A stretch of DNA of 64,000 nucleotides from assembly GCA_947044365.1 (NCBI GenBank), contig OX345636.1, positions 248,001-312,000 on the forward strand, given 5' to 3'. Shown piece by piece: positions 48,752-59,600 of the stretch. The notes beneath the pieces are model-generated. The model worked only from the letters and a program-made list of their open reading frames with translations. It was not told where the DNA came from and did not search any database. This DNA comes from Petrosia ficiformis. Its lineage: Eukaryota; Porifera; Demospongiae; Haplosclerida; Petrosiidae. Every line of letters starts with the position of its first letter. Position 1 is the first letter of the stretch. A program made the translations under genes and the position numbers.

Positions 48752-50196
48752 CATTATCAGCTTATGACTACAGTATCCAGTACAAACCAGGAACATACAT
48801 GAGCAATGCTGATGCTCTCAGCAGATTACCACTCAAAGAAACAATTGAACATGTACCAACACCAGGAAATTTGCTTCTTCTATTCAGCCAGTTATCAAAA
48901 CAAATTTTATCAGCTGAACACATCAAGTTATGCACAGAGAAAGATCCAGTATTAGCTAGAGTTAGAAAAATTATTCAAAGTGATGGTGAAATTCCTGAGA
49001 CGCAAGCAGAGTTCAGACCTTACTCTCAGAAAGTAACAGAACTAAGTGTTGTTGATGGTATTCTCCTTTGGGGATCAAGAGTTGTTATTCCACATTCCGT
49101 ACAAGATGTTATCCTAAAGCAACTACGTGAAACTCATCCAGGAGTGTCCAAGATGAAAAACCTAGCAAGGTCATATGTTTGGTGGCCTGGAATCGAGAGA
49201 GATATTGAAAATACTGTTTCAAAGTGTAATACCTGTCAAATTCACCAACCGGTTCCACCACAAGCTCCTATACATCCATGGGAATATCCGAATAGACCTT
49301 GGGCAAGAGTCCATGTTGACCATGCGGGACCATTTCTTGGAAAACATTTCCTACTTTTAGTGGATGCACATTCTAAGTGGTTGGAAGTTCATATAGTTTC
49401 ATCCACTTCTTCTTCAGTGACCATTGATAAATTACGTGACATTTTTGCTATCCATGGTATACCAGAACAGCTAGTATCTGATAATGGATCAGCGTTCACC
49501 AGCAATGAATTTCGAGCATTCATGGAAAACAATAGCATAAACCACACACTAACTTCTCCGTATCACCCTCGATCAAACGGTTTAGCTGAACGTGCAGTTC
49601 AAACATTTAAACAAGCAATTAAAAAAATGGATGGCAGTCTAGAGTCCAAAATTTCTAAGTTTTTGTTCAGTTACAGGATTACCCCACAGTCAACTACAGG
49701 CTTAGCTCCAGCAGAAATTCTATTGGGCAGACGCCCACGTTCCAGATTTGATTTATTGCACCCTGATATCTACAAAAAAGTTAAAGATAAACAAGACAAA
49801 GTATCCCAAACTAATCGGCGTGCTGTCAGGAAATTTCAAATTGGTGATACTCTTTTTGCCAGAAATTATTCAGGAAGAATCAAATGGATTCCAGTTACAG
49901 TAATCAAAATTACTGGTCCAGTATCTTATAGAGTTCAAACTACTTCAGGCAATGTCATAAAGAGACATGTTGATCAGCTTCGTTTTCATCATGCTAAAGA
50001 TCAGGTGATAGACAGTTCAGATAATTTTGAAGATTTATTTGAGGATTGGAAAATGATTACACCCCCACACCTAGTGCAAAGTCAAGCACCTATTGAAGCA
50101 AGACAGACTAATTCCACAAATAGAAGTGAAACACTTCGTCGTTCAAATAGAGTACGTCGACCAGTTACGACTTATGCTCCACTGGTTTCAAACTAG
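48718..50196 (+). CDS. pol, second part: end of RNase H and integrase
   Basis: Starts in the overlap after the frameshift; residue numbering here is from 48718. The zinc-binding domain has HPG...C..C (CNTCQ), but the first His of the HHCC set reads Arg (CGT at 49126-49128, in QLRETHPG). The catalytic core keeps D (VHVDHAGPF), D (VSDNGSAF) and E (NGLAERAVQ). A GPY/F module follows (GPVSYRVQ). The stop is at 50194-50196, just before the polypurine tract. Whether the His-to-Arg change is family-wide or a defect cannot be told from one full copy. Confidence 0.9.
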   Translation: MSSSRVQRWALTLSAYDYSIQYKPGTYMSNADALSRLPLKETIEHVPTPGNLLLLFSQLSKQILSAEHIKLCTEKDPVLARVRKIIQSDGEIPETQAEFRPYSQKVTELSVVDGILLWGSRVVIPHSVQDVILKQLRETHPGVSKMKNLARSYVWWPGIERDIENTVSKCNTCQIHQPVPPQAPIHPWEYPNRPWARVHVDHAGPFLGKHFLLLVDAHSKWLEVHIVSSTSSSVTIDKLRDIFAIHGIPEQLVSDNGSAFTSNEFRAFMENNSINHTLTSPYHPRSNGLAERAVQTFKQAIKKMDGSLESKISKFLFSYRITPQSTTGLAPAEILLGRRPRSRFDLLHPDIYKKVKDKQDKVSQTNRRAVRKFQIGDTLFARNYSGRIKWIPVTVIKITGPVSYRVQTTSGNVIKRHVDQLRFHHAKDQVIDSSDNFEDLFEDWKMITPPHLVQSQAPIEARQTNSTNRSETLRRSNRVRRPVTTYAPLVSN

Positions 50197-50207
50197 AGGG
50201 GGAGGAG
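50192..50207 (+). promoter_or_regulatory. Polypurine tract of the Ty3/gypsy element
   Basis: AGAGGGGGAGGAG directly before the 3' LTR, the usual primer for plus-strand DNA synthesis. Confidence 0.85.
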
Positions 50208-50367
50208 TGTGATATCCTGACTAGTTATTAAGTTCATTAATGTTCATGAGTTTACATGTGACTATATATACTGTGTTTTAATTAATTTATTTCAGTTGTG
50301 TCAGTAGAGATTGATATTATAGTTTGTTTTTTTTCATTTATTGTTGAGTGCAAATTCGGTCATTTCA
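50208..50367 (+). repeat. 3' LTR of the Ty3/gypsy element
   Basis: 160 bp; followed by the second copy of the GTATC target duplication at 50368-50372. Confidence 0.95.
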
Positions 50368-50372
50368 GTATC

Positions 50373-51150
50373 TTTTAATAAAGAAAAGTTGACATTAATT
50401 AGATTTTTTGCTAACTTTGAAGCTACTTACAAAATTGAGGATACTCCTATTACTCCGAGATCCTCTCACAAAAAGATTAAGAAGTCATTATCTCCAATGA
50501 CTTGCAGTGGAATGATCATAACACTACATTTTATTTAAAGACTACAGTATGCTCCATCTCCTACACAGATCATTTCACACTGTTAAAGCTGTACACTCAA
50601 AAAATATACTTTATCTACCACTAATCAGAACCAAGCTTACTTATTTCTCACAAATTTGGCGACCTCATTTTATTAAGGACATTGAAGATCTACATATTAA
50701 ATGACTTTTCTTAAAATTACAAATCCCATCTAATTCGTCTTGAAATTCTTCCCCTCATGATGTTTTTTGAACTAAATGACATCATGTTCTTTGCTAAGTC
50801 AGTAAAATTTCCATCTCCTACTTTCAACATATTAGACTACGTCTCTTTCGTAACTTTAAAACCCAATCTGCACCGTCAAAGTTAAAACATATTTTTTCCT
50901 CCACTACCTCATCTGCTAATTTCTACTTCAATCACCTTCCAAGGCTGGGGAATTGTTTATAGATCTTAACCAGTCATTGAGTACTACAAAACAAAGCTTA
51001 AAGAAAGTTGTATGGCCATAATTATTTTTAAAAATTTAAACTCCCATAATTCTGGTTTCCTCCACTTTTGTTCTCCATGCACTCAGTGCTGTACACTTAT
51101 GTCAATATTTGCCTATCTTCCTTTGTATATCAGTTCAAAGATTTTCTGTA
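50373..51150 (+). mobile_element. LINE RT fragment, right half
   Basis: Continues the frame broken at 46062: SFNKEKLTLIRF, then in shifting frames DLHI-type and IRTKLTYFSQIWRPHF segments typical of the LINE RT thumb and C-terminus. Stops and frameshifts are frequent, so the LINE was old when the Ty3 element landed in it. The 3' end is not sharply defined. Confidence 0.72.
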
Positions 51151-51372
51151 CTGTAAAATTCATTAATAATAATTATCAATAATAATAAATTTTATTATCT
51201 GGTTTGCTAAGGCATCAAATTATAACGTGATACAGAGATCACATGAACATTGACAATCAATGAATGCAGTTATGACCCACATAAATTAATTATAAATAAA
51301 ATGCATAATTATTTTCACTTAAACATGAACCTATCAGATGAGTACATGAAATTGCGAATATAACACTATATT

Positions 51373-51640
51373 GATAGTACTATCAGCAATAATGAATACA
51401 GCACTACTGATAGTACGATTAGTAATACTAAATACAGCACAACTGATAGCACTACCTGTAAAAATGAATACAGCACTATTGACAGTACTACAAGTAATAC
51501 TGAATACAGCACTACTGATAGTACTACTAGTAATACTGAATACAGCACTACTGATAGTACTAGTAGTAATAATGACTACAACACCACAGATAGTACTACT
51601 AGTAATAATGAATACGCCACTACAGATAATACTAAAGATC
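51373..51640 (+). repeat. 36-bp minisatellite (about 7 units)
   Basis: Units of exactly 36 bp, consensus beginning GATAGTACTACTAGTAATAC. Because 36 is divisible by 3, several frames stay open. On the plus strand one frame reads as 12-residue DSTTSNTEYSTT repeats (51364-51645), but no start codon or convincing splice site frames it. The same unit is at the window start, and a related 36-bp repeat is coding at 59620-59946. Confidence 0.88.
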
Positions 51641-51645
51641 TTTGA

Positions 51646-52448
51646 TGGCTAGCCAACATCCAGTGTCCATATAACATGTACATGAGCAGAAGGGAACTAT
51701 TTTCATTACATGTATGATCCCAAACATGTTGTGTAATAATGTTCTGACCCACAATGTTGATCAACCAAGGTGGAAATATGCCTTAGAACTTTCAAAAGCA
51801 ATGGGCATGATACTACATGCCATAGGCAAGCATAAACCTGCATACTACAGCATGGATACCACAGGGTCATACTCCCCCAGGAAACTTTAAAACAATTACT
51901 GGAATTACATGTATGGGTTTTGTTTCGAAATAATTTCTGAAAGTCGAGATATCTGCATGACCTTTTTGAATTACTCCATTTATTCTCTTTATTATTCATA
52001 GCTTTTAGTTTAGACATCCATATATGCTCTTTCATTATTAAAATGTATTTAGTAAAACAGTAAGGACCAGTTTTAGTTATGTTGTATGTACATATACATA
52101 TGTATGTGTGTAGTGAACATGTACGTATGTACGTATATAATACTTCATAGAATTCATGGACACATTTTTCTATAGGTATGCTTAGCTCCATGGACTCTCA
52201 ACCATCACTTCCACTTTGACGTGGTTAGTCACACACACCTAATATAATAATTGCTATATGCACTAGTCTAAATATAATCCCATTATTTTATTAGGTAATC
52301 CATTCACTTTAAAATGATGTACAGTATGCAAATTTATGTGTTGAAATTTTCTTTAAATAGTATCATCATGATATTCTAACTCTTATATAATTAATAAAGA
52401 TAAGTTTACTATAGTAACTATTACATACATTGTTCTTTGATTTTGTAG
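51646..52448. other. No gene recognised
   Basis: AT-rich; a possible acceptor near 52175 has no supported exon. Confidence 0.4.
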
Positions 52449-52509
52449 GTATGAGACCACCTCTATCTCACCTGGTTCTGTATCTATCAGACCAGACATG
52501 AGTAATCAG
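52449..52509 (+). CDS. Possible penultimate exon of a plus-strand gene
   Basis: A 61-bp open segment between a strong acceptor (TTTTGTAG) and donor (CAG/GTCAGT) encodes YETTSISPGSVSIRPDMSNQ. It ends in phase 0. The next acceptor (TTTTCAG, exon from 53703) gives Asn and an immediate TAG, so this may be the C-terminal tail of a protein. Upstream exons were not found, so this is tentative. Confidence 0.4.
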
Positions 52510-52734
52510 GTCAGTCCAACTTATTTGATAGTTAAAAATGCACACATGTGTATGTATGTGTATGTACACTATGCATCTACATTAGTGCTGTTTTAGTCTA
52601 CTATAACTAAAACTAAAATCCCTTTTATTAACTGTTAGTTAAATAAACTACATGTATAACTAAATTACACATCTAACTGCAGTAACTATAATGAAAATTG
52701 ATCAAAATTGGGAAGTTTTAGTTAACTATATTCT

Positions 52735-53610
52735 AACATGAAATGTCCCCAGCAACCACATATAAGCCTCTGTATATAACAAGGTAATTATATCACTATA
52801 TTCTCACATGAAATGTCCCTAGCAACCACATATAAGCCTCTATAATACTACATAATTATATTACTATATTCTAACATGAAGTGTCCCTAGCAACCTGGGA
52901 TAGGCCTCTATATAGTGAGGTAATTATATCACTATATTCTAGCATGAAATGTCCCTAGCAACCACGTATAAGCTTCTATGTCCCTAGGTCATTATATCAC
53001 TATATTCTAGCATGAAATGTCCCTAGCAACGATGGATAAGCCTCTGATGATATAACTATATTCTAACATGAAATGTCCCTAGCAATTACATATAAGCCTC
53101 TATGTCCCTAGGTCATTATATCACTCATATATTCTAGCATGAAATGTCCCTAGCAACCACGTATAAGCCACTATATAACTAGGTAATTTTATCACTATAT
53201 CCTAGCATGAAATGTCCCTAGCAACCACATATAAGCCTCTATATAACTAGGTAATTATATCACTATATTCTAGCATGAAATGTCCCTAGCAACCACATAT
53301 AAGCCTTTATATACATGTAACTAGGTAATTATATCACTATAATTATTCTACCATGAAATGTCCCTAGCAACCACGTATAAGCCACTATATAACTAGGTAA
53401 TTTTATCACTATATCTTAGCATGAAATGTCCCTAGCAACCACATATAAGCCTCTATATAACTAGGTAATTATATCACTATATTCTAGCATGAAATGTCCC
53501 TAGCAACCACATATAAGCCTTTATATACATGTAACTAGGTAATTATATCACTATAATTATTCTACCATGAAATGTCCCTAGCAACCACATATAAGCTTTT
53601 ATATAACTAT
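52735..53610 (+). repeat. About 69-bp minisatellite, 13 units, with higher-order structure
   Basis: Each unit holds CATGAAATGTCCCTAGCAAC followed by TATAAGCC and an AT-rich spacer. The last six units form two near-identical three-unit blocks of about 211 bp (from about 53157 and 53370). It fills most of the intron between 52509 and 53703. Confidence 0.92.
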
Positions 53611-53708
53611 GTATATAACTGCTTTCATAATGTCCTGTTGTGAATTAAATATAGACTACAATCATTTAAATAATTTTCTAATTTCTTGGGTTATATTTTC
53701 AGAACTAG

Positions 53709-54185
53709 ATACACTTCTCTCAAAGAACTTTTTTTAAAGACAGAGTGGTTGGTATGACTGGAAAGAATGTTTGTTGAACTTAACCTACCAACAGTCCTTG
53801 TGCATGAGACTACTTTATGACATCTCTTCTTGCTCTGTTAAGGACGGACGAAACTAGCTCCACAATATTATTGTATTTATAAGAATGTAGCAGAGAAAAA
53901 CTAGAACCCAAGTACTTTATTGTGTTCTGATGAGTGTTTATATGATGTGATGAGGATAGAGTCCATCCTTGTCATGTTGTATATACTTACTCAACACCTC
54001 ATATACGTGTGTATCAATGGGCAATGTGTGAATGTGATGTTCACTGACTTGTAAGTACGTAGTATGTAGTAGCAGTGTAAATACATTTATATTTTATAAA
54101 ACATAGCATATATATGAATGCAATATAGTACATGTAAGTGCATTATATAAATTAGTGTCATTGTATTGGTTATACAGTACAAGTC
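53709..54185. other. Nothing recognised
   Basis: Would be the 3' untranslated region if the exon at 52449 is real. An AATAAA-like signal was not clear. Confidence 0.35.
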
Positions 54186-54480
54186 AGATGCAGCTTAAAA
54201 AGCAAAGAGGTGGGCGTTGCCCGCATAACTACTAGCACTCACCTTGCTCTTTTCCTACTGATAGCGAAGCATAAATTTTACATCAATGGCTTTGCTAAGG
54301 TCAACTCTTCTTTCCAGCAAAGTAAGTTAGAATCTAAAATCTTATACATTATCAGAGTTATATAGACCTGAAAATATCAAATATTAAGCGCACCACCCAC
54401 ACATATGAGTGTACTATTGTATTGTGGCCATACTTAGAAACCTCGAATAAACTTCTATCGGCCAGACATTTTTAATAATT
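54186..54480 (+). repeat. Diverged copy of the repeat at 61600-62060
   Basis: Shares blocks with 61800-61960, for example CACCTTGCTCTT..AGCGAAGCATAAATTTTACATC against CGCCTTGCTGTT..ACGAAGCATGAATTTCACATC. Probably an interspersed TE fragment. Confidence 0.55.
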
Positions 54481-55629
54481 TCAATTATAAAGGTCAGATT
54501 GTTTTGGTGCTCTTTTGTTTCTGAGCTATTCTTGACTATTCTCCAACAGAGAAAGGCAAAGGCACAAGTAAAGAACATTTCTACATCATCCAGTAACGCA
54601 GAGAAGTTTCTGGATTGTTGCAGCAGTAATATGTTTGCTGAAATTGCTGACCGTTTTTGACCTTTTCGATGATTGTGGAGAAACAGTCATAACAGGGAAT
54701 GAGACAACTGCAGACGATATCCATTTTGTCAGTAAACATCTGAATGGTTCTATAACATACTGGTCGTAGTATATTTTAGCGAAACAGTTGACTGTTGACT
54801 TCACTGTTGAGGACTGACCTTTCAATTGCTGATGTTTGTTTGATACTTTGTTGCTCTTTCAGGTTTTAATATTTAGTTACACATCAGGAACAAATGAAGG
54901 TAAGCACACTTATATATATATATATGTGATATAATCATGTCATAATGATAATAATATAATACACTATAACAAAGGTCTTCACCACTATCCTCCATCTTAT
55001 ATAGGCTCATAGAAATCATACTCATCAGTCCAGTTTCTCATCTTCCAAATGTTTACTATATTTTCATCTTCCAGTACATCTTCAACATTAGTCATGTCAT
55101 ATTTGTATACTATATCATTTTATAATAAGTATACATATTAATAATTATTATAGTTATTATGGATAATAATAATAATAATAATAATTATACAAGCATGTTA
55201 TAAATATTCATTTATCTTCAATAATAAATAATGTAAAGCAACAGTTGTTGTTTCTAGCACAGTACTAGTGATGGGACTTAATTTAATAACCACAAGAATG
55301 TAATCAACACGAGTTAGGTTTTTAATTGATTTGGGGTGGACAGCTTAAGAATGGCTTGTAAATACAAAAAAAATCGCAATTATATATATTGCAAAAATTA
55401 TAGTAGGCTTTACTCAAGGTACTAGTTTTCTAATAGCTTTCTCAAATTATAATGACAAATCATTCCACAACTGAAACTTTATATTTTACTAATCAAACAT
55501 AATAACACACTATACAATACTAATAGTTAATACATGTTGTATTATTATGGCCCGCAGGGCCATCCCTATGATTGCTTTCCCACGGGTTCGATGTATGTTT
55601 ATATATATATATATATTTTCTTGTGTCCA
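54481..55629. other. Intergenic, nothing recognised
   Basis: A minus-strand open frame at 54586-54825 has no recognisable domain. (AAT)n at about 55161-55185. Confidence 0.4.
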
Positions 55630-55950
55630 CTTACGCGAGTATGCGTTGTATACGTAGTTAAGGAAGTTACATCTTCCCGGGGGCTCGGTCAATTAATGGG
55701 CGTGGCTCGTAAAAGAACGCGCGATCAAGCTCTACAGACCAGCAGAAAGAAAGCTGTGTAGTTTACGTAGAAACTGGAACTAATAGCTAGCTATTCTACC
55801 TGAAATATATTCTACAAGTTCTACAAGGTTCTTTAAAAGGTAAATAGAGTAGATAATCAAAATAATAACTATAATAGGCTGATGTGTTTCAGGCATCATA
55901 AAGTTAGCCATGATTACTGAATGATGGACACCACAAAGCAGTCATAGGGA
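55630..55950 (+). repeat. About 320-bp repeat, copy 1
   Basis: Aligns with the reverse complement of 62764-63090 over its length (blocks ATTAATGGGCGTGGC, GGAACTAATAGCT, GGACACCACAAAGCA). It lies just past the 3' end of the gene at 55974-62712. Confidence 0.75.
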
Positions 55951-55973
55951 TACTTTTTTCTCTATATACCTTG

Positions 55974-56344
55974 TTACACATTAATATTTAACTCAATACC
56001 TAGTCTATTATTAATAATATCATGAATATCTTCTTTAAGATGTTCAGCAGCAAATACAAATGGACCTTGCATTTCTAATAGTACTCTTAAGAATTTAATA
56101 ATATGATTTATAATTGTATCAGCTTTTCTCATAAAAACCATTCCTGAAGTGAAGTCGTTAATTAACAAATGAAATGTTGGTTTCTTAGCAACATGACGAG
56201 ATATTAGACCAGCTTGTAACATTTCACTTGCTATAATATCTATGGAATCTTCAAATAGACTACCAAGTGACGAATAGTTTTGATCAAATACTCGTTTAAT
56301 ACATTCTACTAGTTGATGAGAATCAGCTTGAGTCAGGTTATTAC
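55974..56344 (-). CDS. Last exon: helical C-terminal domain
   Basis: 122 residues plus stop (TAA 55974-55976). About six amphipathic helices (SHQLVECIKRVFDQNYSSL, IIASEMLQAGLIS, IINHIIKFLRVLLEM) in a size and spacing like CARD/Death domains. No diagnostic motif was seen, so the fold is inferred. Confidence 0.6.
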
Positions 56345-56601
56345 CTGTGTAATAAAACAGTTTAATAATAAACATATATATAATTATATAGAATATTCAG
56401 AATTGATTTTTTGTCTTGCCTAGCAGAGTATTTAATTAGCTGTAGAATGATATTATACATCTCAATCATGTAAAAGATAAGTCGATTTAACCATGGTAGT
56501 CACAAATACTGGTTTTATATCTGACCACAAGATTCTATATCTGATTTATAAACCTGTGGTTTACTTTGATGTTTCGCCGTATCGGGATATATATATATAT
56601 A

Positions 56602-56665
<64 letters not shown>

Positions 56666-59600
56666 TTTAGATTTATATGTAATAAAAGCATTTGCTGTTT
56701 AGTATTAGTTGTTGAGTATATATTTTCATTATAAAATAATTGCAATTCTTTATGGTCCAAAAGGATCTTTATAAGTGATCATTTTAGCTGCCGTGCATAG
56801 GGAACTGGTCTCGTTTAGTTCAAATGTTCATTTTCAGCTGTCTTACTATTTTTGTTTGGCTTCACTTTACTGGTTGTTGTTTTATGGCTTTAGTGTACAT
56901 ATACAGTATACCACAACATTAGTTTATATACTATTAGATTGTTGTTATTTAATAATGCATTGTTTATATGCCATAAGACTACATATAATGTTGTATCAGT
57001 TTATAGGATTCCTTCACCTGCTACCTGTTTATATTAGAACACCATGTACCTCCCATTAATTAAATTCCATTGAGTATAACTATCATTGTTGCTCAACTAG
57101 ATAACAGCATAAGATCAAGCGTTAATTGATCTTAAGAATTAATTTTAGAAATAGATCAAATGAAGTAAGACCACTTTTGAGACGCTCAGTCAGTCATTAT
57201 ATATAATGTTTGCTTTGTACATTATCTACATGCAATTAGATAAAGTCAAACAACACCCTGGATTCAATAGTTAGTGGTAATATGTAATACCTAATATTAC
57301 AAGTTTACCTGGATTAGCATCAGGCTTGATAGCACTATGGCCAGCATCAAATTCATTACTGCTTACTGTTTCTGTGTGAATGACAATAATAATAATTTTG
57401 ATAACACATGTACATGTGTATGTTGTACTTTTCTCCAGAAATCGATCAATGTAAATTTTTTTAGCATCACTGTCAACTCCTTTTAATGATACAGCATAAC
57501 TGAGATGATCTTCAGTATCTTGTGCTTGTACAGCAAACACAGTGATAAGACAGGATGGAGGGATAGGAAGATCATCAGAACCAAACATGTCTGCATCTCT
57601 CTTTCTGATCTGTACATTAAATATATGAAATAAATGCATTATAATTGAAGGGTTAAGAGTCAGAGTGATCTAACTCTCAAAGCAGTACTATCTATATGTT
57701 ATACACTGTGGTAATAGATCATGAGGGTGTAGCCTGAGGAATCCAAATGCTGTAATATAACAAAATTTTAAAATATATTTATAGTTGATTTATTTGGTAT
57801 ATATGGCTTCCACTTTACAAACAGTTCACATGTGAATATTATTAGCCTTAAACACATTTCACCAGGATCCATACTATTTGGATTTCTCATTATATCAAAA
57901 GGAATCATTTAAGTCATCGTTTATACACAGGTTAATACTCTCATAGTGTGTTCAGGACAAGAGAAAAAGTTCAAGAGCCGAGTAATATTTAGGAAATCCC
58001 AAATATTCCTATTTTGTACTGTGAGAAATATGTCTATTTTTGTGTAACATGGACAATTTGCATTTAAAGAATATAATATGGAAATGTGGCAATTCAGGTA
58101 CCTAAAACATATGTGATTATATTAGTTCTGAACTTCATAATAGTTAATGAGATCTGCCCCTATTATATACCACTATTATAAATATAAGAACTGTACATAA
58201 TTATTATCACAGTCAAATATTTTTTAAGACACAGAATAGGAAATTCCTTTTTTTTTGTTTGCGGTTCTCAACATTTGCAGTGAATGAGCATCAATAATAG
58301 AATAGAAAAATACTAACTCTTAGAGGTTCCTTTCTGGGTTTGATTGTCCATCCTGTGTGAGATGTTTCTTGTGGTTCTGAAAGATCAAGATCAACATAAC
58401 CATCAACAAGATCTTCAAACTGAAATCTCACAATGTCATCACAATCTACAATGAAGTTCCTTTTTTCTGTGTACTATGAGAAAATAAGCTAATACTTCTG
58501 TAGAATATAATTATATATGTAATACCTTGAAGAACACATTGATATTTTTGACCACAAAAAACTTCATTGTCCACCTATTAATCTCTTCCTTTAAATAACC
58601 AATCTGACCAGTATATACCAGACTACATGTAGATCCACCAGTATCTAATATAGTATATTATAAATACACAACTATTTTAACCTGTTATTATTCCTAATTA
58701 GACAATTATATCGTTGATAATAATGGCTGTTTCATTTCACACATGTATATATATATAGATATATATATATATATATATATAATTATATATATATATGTAT
58801 AATTATTATAACAAGCTACACTTCAGGATAAAACACACCTTGTAAAGTATAGTCATGCGGTTCTTTGTAAGCAGTTTTGTCATGTCTTTATGAAGTCTCT
58901 CCTAAAAAAAAAAGACGTAAATATAGTTTAGATGTATTTCATTATAAATTAATAATTATTATACCATAATCCAGATTGGAAGATGATATATCAGTTTGAA
59001 TATTAGAAAAAGCTGGATCATTGTCACATGAAGGTAATCTTGAGGCCTCATTTCCTAACATATCATTATTGGAAATCAGAATCAGTATAATTATAATTGA
59101 ATCAAACCTTCATTGTAACTCTCCGATTTTCGTTTAGCAGAAGGAACTTCTTCAAAATCCTCATTTGGTCGTTTTTTAGCTTCTAAAACAGCTAACAGAA
59201 AAATGATAATTAAGTTTATTATTATAAATGTATTATTGGTGACATGTGTACTAGTAATAAGTACATCAATGAATTAAAGAGCTGAGAATCAAGTGGATAA
59301 AACCACAAAACAGATATTCCCAGGTTAGCATGAAAACACTCTCAAAATGTGTTTTAGGAGCATATAAAAACTAACAAATCACAAATATGTGATATTTGTC
59401 AGTGAAATGTTTAAGTATTTTTAAGCAATATATTGACATCTTTCTGTAGTTCATGATTTTGTGTTAGTCCACACGGTATGGTTCTAATCACTTCAACTAG
59501 TAATTGATAATTTTAACACAATTGTTCATTATTATTATAATTATAAACATTATTATAATAATTAATATTATAATAATGCTATTACATTTATTGTTGTTTA

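Larger units (their letters stand above)
46063..50367 (+). mobile_element. Nearly intact Ty3/gypsy retrotransposon (Mag-like)
   Basis: 4305 bp, with 160-bp LTRs at both ends that differ at one position (A/G at the 35th base), a perfect 5-bp target duplication GTATC (46058-46062 and 50368-50372), a possible primer site TGGCGACGAGG just after the 5' LTR, and a polypurine tract AGAGGGGGAGGAG before the 3' LTR. One long frame encodes gag-protease-RT-RNase H, then one frameshift, then integrase. Short LTRs and the VDHAGPF / VDAHSKW integrase motifs fit the Mag/C-clade. Near-identical LTRs mean a recent insertion. Confidence 0.95.

Noticed and set aside
51366..51548. Minus-strand hydrophobic open frame
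   Set aside because: Shadow of the 36-bp minisatellite, where several frames are open because the period is divisible by three.
52735..53610. Regularly spaced repeats resembling a CRISPR array
   Set aside because: Eukaryotic tandem minisatellite: spacers are themselves similar, and no cas genes exist.
54586..54825. Minus-strand 79-codon open frame
   Set aside because: No recognisable domain, no splice-linked neighbours, and no sign of constraint.
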